A DNA stretch of 64,000 nt from Theristus sp. LFF4_11 (taxonomy: Eukaryota; Nematoda; Chromadorea; Monhysterida; Xyalidae). Below are positions 1 through 12,000 of this stretch, piece by piece. Where the stretch lies: assembly GCA_030248135.1 (NCBI GenBank), contig JASANC010003789.1, positions 1 through 64,000 of the forward strand, in the 5' to 3' direction. Each line of letters starts with the position of its first letter. Position 1 is the first letter of the stretch. Made by a program: the position numbers and the translations under genes. The notes beneath the pieces are model-generated. The model worked only from the letters and a program-made list of their open reading frames with translations, was not told the DNA's origin and searched no databases.

Positions 1-3000
1 ATCTCCAAATGCCGACCATACCCTTGTTTATCGGCCAAATGCCTCGGCACCTCATGTTCGTCGCGGCCGCAAGTGACATTCAACAACAGTTGCAGATGTT
101 CATGATCAGCGGCCACATCAGGCTCGCAGAATATCACGTACATCACGTCGTTTGAATTCGAGTATGGCGTGTGCACCTGAGAGGAAAAGATTCCAGGTTG
201 TTTGAACATACAATATTTGTGACACCCGTTTGTTTTTTCCTCGTTTGTTTGAATGTTTTACCTAACTTCCATTTCAATAGCGCAGTATCCAAAAACAACA
301 TGTATACCAAAAAATCAACAGGATTTGCATGAAGATACTCCACGGCAAAAATCAAAACAAAACGAAATAATATGAAGGCACAAACTAACTAAAACCTAAT
401 AAAAAAGCGACAAACCATGACGTATTTCTGGTCGTACAGTCGCTTCAGGAAGTCCTGCAGCGTGTAGCCGGCTTGCAATCGAAATTTCGCCGAAATCTCC
501 AGATCACTGGTGAGCATCTTCGCGAACGTCAACGCACGTTGCGCACGCTCGCGGGTGTCCCGCACGAGGCGTTTACTCTCACGGCACATTTTCAGCACCT
601 GGCATATGGAGTGGAATCAGGCAATGTATAAGGACGCATTCATGAAGCAGTATTTAGTGACCGCGGTCACCAAATACTGCTTCACGAATGCCCCTTAAGG
701 TGCTTGTCTGAAAACCGTACACCTGGCACATTTATAGCCCCTGTGTAGACTTTATAGTCCTGGGGCCAGGCCACTTTCATAAAGCTTGTTAGTCCGCTGA
801 GCGCCGGAATAAATTCATGAATCAATCATCGCATTTCAATTTCCTCTCATCACGTTGAACAGCAGACATTGCGTGAATCAGTGAACGTGAAAAAAACGGA
901 ACTGTTGAGGTGTTTCATGAATTCATTCAGGCGCCCAGAGGGTGATATCAATACTGGTGTACGAAGCGTTTCTAAAACTGGCGTCTGGTCTCAAGACCAC
1001 GCGCTCCCGTTCGTTTACCGTTGAGCTGCAGGCGACTGACTTGCTTGGCAGCACTTGCGATGACGTGTAGCTGAGCGCTGTCTCGCTACAATGCGAGCCG
1101 GTCGCTTCCGTTGAGTCCGTGCTACTGTGATACGGACAATTCTGAAATGGAAATGGAAACTGTTTGAATGTCATGCGCGTTTATGGTGACGAGATCTGAA
1201 GGTGCTCTCCAAAAGCGGGGGGTACAATTCCGGCCCGCTAATTCCGGCCTGAAGAATTCCGGCCCGCTCATTCCGGCCCGAAGAATTCCGACCCGACGAA
1301 TTCCGGCCCGGAGAATTCCGGCCCGGAGAATTTTCGCCAGCACGAACAATATTAAACCACACGAAGTGATTTTGGTAATAAAATAATAAAATAAAAATAT
1401 CGATGTTCACATGTTACAGTGTATTTTCAATGATGTTCGTCCTGTTTGCTTTTTTGGAAAGTGAAACCTTTTGGAAAAAAATAAACTACAACTAAATTTT
1501 AAGATTTTTTTATCATGAACAGGATTTGTGACCCTTTTACCTTATCAAAAAGGCTTGGCTTAGGATTAGGAACCTACAACAAGTCACTGCAAGCAAGTTC
1601 TAAACAAAACTAAAAAATCACTTAAGAATTTATTTACCAAAAATCACTTCGTATGGTTTAATATTGTTCTTGCTGGCGAAAATTCTCCGGGCCGGAATTT
1701 TTCGGGCCGGAATTCTTCGGGCCGGAATGAGCAGGCCGGAATTCTCCGGGCCGGAATTTTTCGGGCCGGAATGAGCGGGCCGGAATTCTACGGGCCGGAA
1801 TTTCGCGGGCCGGTATAGTACACGAGCCCTCCAAAAGACATACAACACTCACACCCTAGCAGACGCCCAAACTGATGACCGGTCCGCACTGGTGCGGCAA
1901 TGAACAACCAATCACCACCAAAAAAACGATGTGGAAATGTATCGCACAAACGTTGCTTGCGTACAAAGTCGGACTTTTTAAAGCTGTACATGAACTCGCC
2001 CACTTTCCCAGAACGCCAAGACTCTGATGCACTCCAACCAATTAACAAAAACGGTGCCTTCCGTGATCACGATCGACTCGGAACTGACCAACTGACCTGT
2101 TCGACCGTGAACGCCGTCGTCTCCACCTCCTCCATCAGATCATCATCGGCGTCGTCCAATTCCGTCGAGTCGTTCTGTATTCGATCGTAGCAATCGCGCA
2201 TGTGCCGGCCGACCATCTGATCGAACATGCATTCGGCGAACTCGCTGCAACGAGAGAAAAAACAAAACAACTACAGCATGTTTCTCAAAGCTGTCAGATT
2301 GTTTTCGCAGAATGCCTTGTCTGAAGCGAAGCAGAGCGCACCGATTTATCAGGAGATGACCGCGCGCGCACAACTCAACTGCGAAATGCAGCCAATCAGC
2401 AGCGTGCAGTTGTGCTAGTGAACGCGAGAACACCATTCAGTGTTTTGTACGCACGCGCAGACGTCGTTCTAATAACTCTCGTGCGCAAAAATGGTGTCCG
2501 TAATGCATGATGATAAGCACGCACACGACACGATTTCTAAATTGCGCGGCCGTTTTTCAAGTCTAGTGTCCGTGCGTACGCACAAAAAAAACTAATTGCT
2601 AACACGAAAACCCCTTGAAAAACAAAGCCAACAACAACAACAAATCGCGTGGCCATTTTTTTGCGTACGCACAAAAAACTAATTGCAAAATCCCTCTTGA
2701 GGGAAAACAAGCAACAACGAGCAAAACCAATAGATCGTGGCAGCCATCGCCTCGCCGCCGACGACGCTGATCGCGATGCGTTTCGCGAATCGCCACTGAC
2801 TGGCCAGCTGCTGCGCGTTCTTCACCCACCAGTCGCGCGAGCCACCCGACTCGGCCGGTATCACGACGTACTCGACCCACTTGCGCACGTAGTTCAGGTA
2901 GACCTAGAGGTTACGGGGTTGAACATGTTTTTTTTCAAGTTAGACCTGCGCAGCGGAATGACGGCAATTTAGACGCGAGAGAGTGGTGCGTGTGCGTGTG

Positions 3001-6000
3001 TGTGCGGGTTGTTTCGACTGGCCTTTTCTAAAAAGTCAGCTTTTAGCCAGCCAGTAGAATTCGACGAAACTTCCAACAAAAAAACAACAACTAAAAAACT
3101 CTATATTTTCAAAGCGTTCCAAAAAATGGCGACCAAAGCTCCACCATGAAAAACTCATGAACACGTCTACCCACAAAACGTCCACCCAAACCACCGCCGC
3201 CAACCGTGAACATCTGCTTCAAATCCTCCTCGAACGATCGCAGGTCATCGACGAGCAGCGTCGTCAGCATCGGATCGTCGGCGTCCGTGGTGGCCTGGAT
3301 GTACTCCTGGTAGTAGCTCTTCTCTTCGACGGCCGCTTCCAAGCACTCGCGACTGTCCTGCATCAGCTGCAACGAACAAAACAGAACACCAGAATCTACA
3401 GAACGCTGCGATTTGCTGCTGTTATTCAGTATTCATGAGCGGTACATTACCATCGGACGTATTAAGAGACATTCATGAAGCAGTATTTAGTGACGGCGTA
3501 TAGCTACAGTATAGCTTCATGAATGCTGTTTTAATGCGCCTTCATGTACTCGCGCGCACGCGTCAACGCTGAAGCATGAGAAACTGCTTCCGTTGCTGCC
3601 ACATGACTGTGTGACGCCAGCTTCCATGAATGGCGCTTTACCGTTGCGCTAGCGCTTCCAGTTTCATGAATGGCGCTTTACCGTTGCGCCAGCACTTCCA
3701 GCTCTATGAATGGCGCTTTCCATTGCGCCAGCACTTCCAGCTCTATGAATGGCGCTTTCCATTGCGCTAGCGCTTCCAGCTCCATGAATGGCGCTTTACC
3801 GTTGCGCTAGCGCTTCCAGCTCCATGAATGGCGCTTTACCGTTGCCAGACAGAGTGTATCGGGTCGCTTCGACTCGTTGATACGCGTCTCCTGTCGGTAG
3901 CGCAGCCACTGGTGTACGAGGTCGAGTTGAATGCGCAATAGAAACAGAAACATCGGTCGAATCGACGGCAACTGCATCGCCGTGAACTCCGGGTGACGTT
4001 CGCCGAATTGTTGCTCCAGGGCGATGTCGCACTCGTTCATTGGCTGCAGGGAATTAGGCGGGAAATTAAAAAAAAATAATAATAAAACATGAATTGGTGG
4101 GAGAGTTTCTGTGCTATTGATTGAAGGTCTTGCATGCGTCGTGTCGCAAGACAAACGGCGACACACAAAGTGTCGCTTAACAAACACTAAAGGGGCATTT
4201 ATGAAGCAGTATTTAGTGACGCGTAGCTGTGTTAAAACGTAGCTAAGCGGTCACCAAATACTGCTTCATGAATGCCTTGTAACGGATATTGAACGCTGAT
4301 TAACACAGCAACAACAACAACCAATCAGAAAGCACTCGACATACATTGTATTTCACGCAACAACCATTCAGCTAGTGTTCTACAGAGGCTTACTAGTTTA
4401 CTGATTGGCTAACCAGCAGTTTTTTTCGACAAATTCCATCAAGAAACCATTTGCAACAGGCGTGGCAGAGAGAATATTAGAAACGTTACACAAACACACA
4501 CACACGCATGCAGGTTCGGTTAAGTTTACATGTAAGCCAAACTCATTCCTGGTAAAATTTCACCTGGTAAAAACGATCACCTTCAAAAAAGCCACAGCGA
4601 AAAACAGCAAGCCACCAAAAGCTGCTACATAAACTCGTTCCGAGTGTACGGTGAACGAACGAAACGTCAGCAAGTTCCACAGCAGAACAACGAAAAAAAC
4701 AAAGAACACCGCAGAAACAAAAACAGCATGAAGACCGAATGAAATGAATGCAACACGAAAACAAACAGCACCTGCGGCGCCTCATGCAGACATCGAAACG
4801 TCGTGTCGTCGAACGTGCTAACATCGACGACGACGCTGGTTTTCTCGGCCGCCGACTTCTCCGACGACGAGATCGTCGTCGACGAGGAGCTCGGTGTCTT
4901 CGAGATCGAGATCGTCGAGTCGCTCGGTGTGTTCGTCGTTGAGGTGGTGGCGCCGCTCAGCAGTAGGCTCGTGTCGGTCAGCCACGAGTGGCGTTGCGGC
5001 GTCAGCGGCTGGGTGTCGGTGTGTGCGAGGTTTTTTTTAGAATAGAGCAAGAAAACACGGGAGTTTCATGAATTCGATTAGGTGCATTCATGAATTTGCA
5101 CAGGCAGAAAAATCGCACGCACATGAATGATGAATGCAGAAATGAAACAGCACAGCTATGCGCCACTGTTATTAGCGTAACAGTTGTTCAAAAACGCATT
5201 AGTAGCTATGAGTCGTGAAAAACTATTTCATGAATGCACCTTTACTTGAGAAACGAAAAAAAACGGTTTTTATCCGAAAAGAAATCGGTTTTTTTTCGAA
5301 CGGAGTTTGATTGCATTTTAGTGTTAGAAGTTAAGGCGATTGCGAGGTTTGGCGGTAGTTTCAGAAAGAAGAAAAAACTATTACCGTATTACCTCTAATA
5401 AACCCCCATGGGGGTTTATTTCTTCAGCGACTTCTGGGGGTGGGGGTTTATTTTTGGGGGGGGGGGCTTTATTTTTGGGGGGGTTTATTTGGAAACCATT
5501 TTTAGGGGTGGGGAAAATGGCAAAAATACTTCAGGGAGGGAGGGAGCGAGAAACTTCTATTCTACATAGAATTTTCCTTTTAAAGCTTTGGTAATGAATT
5601 ACCCATTAATCTCCTTGGGGTTTGGGAGACATTTTCTGACGGGGTGGAGGGGGGGCGGGGGTGGGGGTTTATTTTGGGGGGGGTTAATTTTGGGGGGGGG
5701 GGTAATAGAGGTAATACGGTAACTATTAAAGATCTCCATGTTCAAGACCAGACTCGAAACTAGTTCCACTGATTCAACCGACACCAACATGCTAAATAGA
5801 CTAAATTCAAGATTTAAAAAAAATGAATGAGCGTTTGATTGAAATTTTGTTTAGAAATTGCCAGAAAGCCTGTTTCTTCATTAGTTCTAACCAGCACCAC
5901 CATATCAAATATACACGCATTTACCACAACATCAAACGACTGGGCGCAAGCACTGCAAGCCGGAAACCAAAAATTCGCATTCGAACGTCAAAGAAAAACC

Positions 6001-9000
6001 CTTTGATCTCACCATCACCCGATTAATGTGTGTCGTCGTTTTCGGCTTTGGCGTCTGCTGGTGGTGAGTTTGCGTGTTGCCGTGATCGGAGTTGTTTGCA
6101 CGCCATTCTTGCGATAGTTTGTGCTGCGGTTTCGGCTTTTCCAAAGTCGCCGTTGGAACGCCAGAGCGTTTCTGCAGCGCCAGTTTTGCCTGAAAAAGAA
6201 TGACAAAAAAGCTATAAACAGCAATTGTTGAAATGCTGGTTGGCTGTTTGTCATACTGACGGAGTTACAATCAGACTAAAACATCTCAAATGATCGAAAT
6301 CAACCCAATCGAAAACCTCACGCAATAAAAAAATCAATCACATACGCATAGTCAAAACTGAAATATGTGGTTTCCATAAAACAGGTGGCCACCAACCACA
6401 AACACATTGGCCCTAGCAGGCACACCACACACACGCAAATATGCAGTCATGTTATAGTGGGGTATACCGACGTTACTGCGCCGATGTGATTGCAAATCAA
6501 TGATGACCAAAAACACCAAGTAATAATTGAGGGAAACATTTAGAGATAGAGCCCTTGAGAAAATCAGAATTCCAATCTTCGAATTCAAAATAAATCAAAC
6601 GCAGCATACAACGGCTTGCTGATTTTGCACTCGGGTGATACTTTCAAACGTGTGCCTAATAAAACTAGACAGAACGCAGCGCAATACTACTGTACCCAAT
6701 CAGTGAACTGCAAACAATTACTGTCAACAACAAAACAAATTCTCGCCTTGAACAGCGTGCGCCCGGTGCGTCTGGACAATCGTTGCAGCACGTCGCGCAT
6801 GCCCCGTCGGCGGAGGCTTTTTTGGACGAACTCCAAGTAGAGCGCCGCCAGTGGTGAGCAAGCGTCACTGGTGTCGTCCTGAATGTTGGGGTTGTTTTAT
6901 TTTTACAATTCTCAAAAATTCTTTATTCAATGTACAAGTGCATGATCTTCAGTAATATGTCAGCATGCGGTCGTAACATACGTACCAGTGCTGATGTTAC
7001 GACCGCATGTTGACATATAATCGAAAAACATGTACAATATGATCATGTTAGCATGCAAACGACATAAAAATAATCGTTTTTCCTGCGGTATGGCTTCCGA
7101 TTAGAAAACGCAGTCAATCAGCTGAGTCGCTTTACAACAACAACAGAAAACCTGCGAGGTGTCCAGCTGCGAGAACGCGCGATCCCGCTCAAACGCCAGT
7201 TGTGAACTCGACATATCGGCGGTGCTGACGGAGTGACTCGTGTTCAGCTGCACTTTCGACGCCTGAAAATTTGCCGTTACAGTTTGTGTGCCCCGCGACA
7301 GATATTGCAAACATTCGCGAACAATGCTGCATGTCCAATGATCATCACCACCTCGGATGATGCGACTGAATGCGTGTGCAGACGTAGAGAAGAAACTGTC
7401 ATGTCGCAATTCAAAATCGCCAAAAGGTCTCGGCCCTATTTGATGGAATTGGATCACTTTGCCAATTTTGAATTGCCGCGTCATGCTCATATGAAACTGT
7501 TTACCTGCCTACGCGCGCATTGAGTCTCGAGATCAAGATCATGCAGGAATCTGCCTAAAAACCGCCAACCAACCTGATCGTCGTCCAATGGCTCCAAATC
7601 CTCTTGTTCATTGTCGTAGTCGTATTTGAACATCGCAAAGCTTGACGGCTTGTAACAATGCAGAAACGGCCAATAGACATCCGTACGATGGAACGAACTG
7701 ATGTCATAGGAAAGCATGATTCCAATCTGGAAATTTGGGGAAAAAACTGTGGTTGTTGAACACCGAACCATCAAAGTGGTGCCGAAAGTCTCTAAAAATA
7801 ACACGTTTTATGCAGCAAAGAAACGTTATCCTTTCTTTCCCACTGCATGTTTATCGTTACAAATTTTTGATAGAATTTGTTTTCAACTGTGGACACTTTG
7901 ATTTTTGCATGCGAGAAGTAAGAAGTGGTCACACTGACAATGAATGAGCGATATATTTTTAACCACCACTATGTTTTCATTGACAAATCCATTTTCATTC
8001 TGAATTTGTTCCGCTGTTTGTTATCATTCAGCGACCAATTGTAGCAGTGTTTGCAAACCAGCTGAACGTCTGGCACAGAAAGTGTTTATCAGTGGTATTT
8101 CGATCGAACAAAAACCAGCTGAAGAACAAACAACCCGGGTGTTATCGTTTTGGATATTTTGCGAACTGTATTGAATGTTATTATGTTTATATGTTTGGTT
8201 TTTCTCCCATATACAACTCAAGGTTCCATTCTGATGATTTATGAAACGTCAACGAAATAAACACTATTCTGCGTGGAAATCGCTCAACTCAGAAGAAAAC
8301 CTCAATTGAACAAATTGCACCGTCCGGTCATCATTAAAATCTTCGTCGGCGTGACATACAATACGTGCGTATTCGCTTCTATCGCAACAATCAAGTTACA
8401 AAATGTTCTTTTCCTCAATTTTTCATTTTATTTCAGTCCCGCTGCATTTATTTGCCCCCCAGCGCTCTGGGAGCGAGTGCTGTGACACCGGTAATCTCTT
8501 CCAAACTGAGAGCCTGTCTGATTGAAGACCTTACAGTAATGTGAAACAGTCAAACACACAAGCACACGTTGACACACGCGCAGTTGTGACATCGCACGAG
8601 TGTTTGGGTGTCTGTGTGTTTGTGCCTGAGTGTTTCAGTTGTGTCACTCGACGACACTACCGGGTGCACTGACCTCAAAATAGGACTCTCGCTTCACGGA
8701 GCTCAAGCAGTCCTATCATAATTTCATGCTTTTTTGTTTCAACAGACACAGCAAGGACAAGATGGAAGCAAGACAACCGAAATACGCACTACTGGTAATC
8801 GACATGCAACAGCGATTCCGCGAGTCAACCACCGGTGTTGCGTCATAAGGCTCTATTGAAGTTGTTCAGAAATTTTGTCGCCGTGGTGACAAAATCACTG
8901 ACAGATAAATAAAATAGAATGCACGTTAAGATGGCAGTAAAATTGCTGCTCAAATCGCTGCAAATTTACCGCTACGCATTCAATTTTAGCCACCGGCGGA

Positions 9001-12000
9001 GTATGTCAATGGCCTCAATTGCAACAATCATTTCAAAGAAAGGTCTCACATTCGTCCCCATACATGACAGCTGTGAAAACCCTTTTTTTGGAATGACAGA
9101 GAATAGTGATGAACCGGACCGTTATGACGTGACACCGAGAAAATGATCGCGGAGGTGAATGCAACCATGCAGAAGTGCCGCGATAACGGCATCCCCATAA
9201 TATTCACGATGTCCGGTCATCGATATCAGATCGATCAAGGGCAGCTAGGTCGATTCTGGCACCATGAATTAAGCATGGTCGGTTTTTATCCTAGGACTTT
9301 TTCAAGTGTCTATGACACAAATTTAAGCATAACTCCCTCGTTTTTATCACACCGAATCAGCTCAAGCATCAGAAACAGTCAGATTCGATGCATGAAAATA
9401 CTGTTACATGCAACATGCCCATCACCAATGCACCGCTCAATGTCGGCATTGTTATTCACACAGCTTCAAACTTCATGAGACCAGGGAGAGCCAAAACGTT
9501 GACTGTTAAACAGTCTCTGCTCTCTGAATCGAGGACATTTACGACTTGTGGCTTGACATTTTTTTAATTAAGTCCAGGTTGGCGATGCTTCGTGGCAACT
9601 CATCGACGGAGTCGACTATCGTGACGACCTGATGATCGTTGAGAAGCGACGTTATGACGCGTTCCACAATACACCGCTGGACTCGATTTTGAGAGAGCTA
9701 CATGTACGGCTCGATGGCTGCCTTTAACAATTCCAACCGATTAACATTCGATTCCAACTAAACATGATCCGCGTTCATTCTTCTTGAATTCAGTGCTCTG
9801 TGTATTCGGCGAAGAAATCTGACAGCTTTTGAGAAATCCGGTGTGGAAATTATAGTTCCATTTCCATTGAAGGTGAATACTGTGATCGTCAGCGGCGTCA
9901 TGACGAATCTGTGCTGTGAGACGACGGCGCGTTCCGCATTCAATCGTGATTATGCGGTACTTCCATTTTACCACTTTTGTCAATACCCCGACCGACACAA
10001 TAAGAGCTCAACAGTCCATTCACCTGTTCAACGATTTTGTTCGGATTACAGAATCGCTGCAGATATAAATAAGTGACCATGTCGTATTTTAACACACGAC
10101 ATATGGGCACTTTATGCCATAATGTCGCGATCATCTAAAACATGCGCTTTCCATGCACATGGACTTTCAGTATGTGCGATCCGTTCACGTCAAAGATAAA
10201 CGCGAATGGGGTGGACTGAAACTGAAATTCAGCCGGCACTCGTGCCTGCGTGAAAAACGGGCGTTTCCAAAAAAGCAAATGATAGATATCATTTGCTCGG
10301 TAACGTTCGTTTGAACGAATCCGACACGACTAGAGCACGAGCATTTCTGCTGGCGCGTTCTTTTCAGGTGCTCTTCCTGAGCGACGGCTGCGGCACGCTG
10401 CGCGACGATCTGCACCAGGCGACGCTGCTGAACATTCAGTTCGGCTTTGGTCGTGTGCTCACGTGCCGGCAATTACGCGAGACGGTGCTCACGTGAACGG
10501 GGATAACGATCGGACGAAAAGCTTTCGACAATCGCGATCAAATTCAATCTCGTATTTCATTTCGAATTCGAGATCTTCCACAATTCGATTGTTTAGAACG
10601 TATCAGTTAGTCGTGTGTTCAGTTGAATATGTTTCGGTTTCCGTTAACGGTTTGCCAATTAGTTTCGAGATTTTTTAACCACTTCCTTTATTTTAGGCCC
10701 ATTCAGTAGATGTTATTGTGGTTTTGAGTTGTTTGAGTGTTTCTCAGTTGTATTATTCGAGTTTCCTGCAGAAGTACTGTACCGTTTGCTTTGGTACAGT
10801 CATAAAAACGGCTTATTCGCTTGGAAATATGGTTTTGCGATTTCTGAATACGTCGTCTGGACGATTTTGTTGTTGTTTCGTGTGTTTTTAATTTGTTTGT
10901 TAAGTTTGAGACTGGAGATGTGATCTGTCTGGTTTTTGTAGTCGTAGCTGTTTAAGGGTTTACTAGGTAAGAATCAGGCATCATGTGCCATAGCGCTTTC
11001 GTTACATGAATTGTGTTGCGTCTTTGAGCACCACAGAAACCAATTTGACAGACTGCCGCAATAAATTTCATCTGATCTATTCTGACGAAACTAAAACTGA
11101 ACTAGCTAGCACTGAACTTTCAGGGGCATTCATGAAGCAGTATTTTGTGACGGCGTAGCTATGTTTTAACACAGCGACGCGTCACTAAATAGTGCTTCAT
11201 GAATGCGCCTTAAGAGTGCTGAAGCTGCAATATTCGTGATTTTTGCAGCCCATTTATCATCCACATACCTCTCTCAAACGGCGCGCCAATTCTCGCGACA
11301 GATTGTACCACGCGTACAACACACGAACGCGTTCCTCGATTGCCTCATAGTTTTTAACCTGAAAAGGCGCATCTGATTGATCTAACGATGTTTAGTGTTG
11401 CGTTGCACGGTTGCAAACAAACACACTGGCAAACAAACACTGAAGGCCCGTTTATACCTGACGTATGCGCGTACGACACGGCACGTCACGTCACTTTAGG
11501 TCCCGTGTTTTTGTCTCCGAATTTCATGCTGTTCATACAGTTTTATCGGAGTTTCCTGCTTTTCGCGAAATAAAATGGATGGATGGATGGTGTTATTGCA
11601 TGCATACTGTCGTTCATACAGACGTTCAGTTCAGTTCAGTTTTATTCTGCAGTGCATATACAGCTCGGCACGTCACTATAGGTCCCGTGTTATTTCATAC
11701 CACCGTTCATACCTGATGTATCTTACGTCGACGTACGTCTGCATACGTCAGGTATAAACGGGCCTTAATACGCATGCGCCCACTATGTTAGTGCTACTAG
11801 CACTGGTTCTAACAATGATGCTGCTGTCAATAACAGTCGTCAAGCCTGTGTCAGTTTGGAAATCAATAACTGCCAATCGGAGACCCACCATTGCCCGCGT
11901 GGGCTTCCCTTGAGGGATTTTCTAGAGAAGTTTAGGAATCGACGTGGTGTCAAGTACGGCACCAATATGTTGTGCGCGTCGAGTCGCAGACCCAAGAGAA

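Noticed and set aside
1122..1852. Arg/Pro/Gly-rich repeated frames (and 14,106-14,868; 30,608-31,174)
   Set aside because: These translate the minisatellite units of foldback elements in several frames, the mark of non-coding repeats.
8919..9146. Separate small plus-strand protein before the hydrolase second exon
   Set aside because: No conserved features; the region sits in the first intron of the hydrolase.
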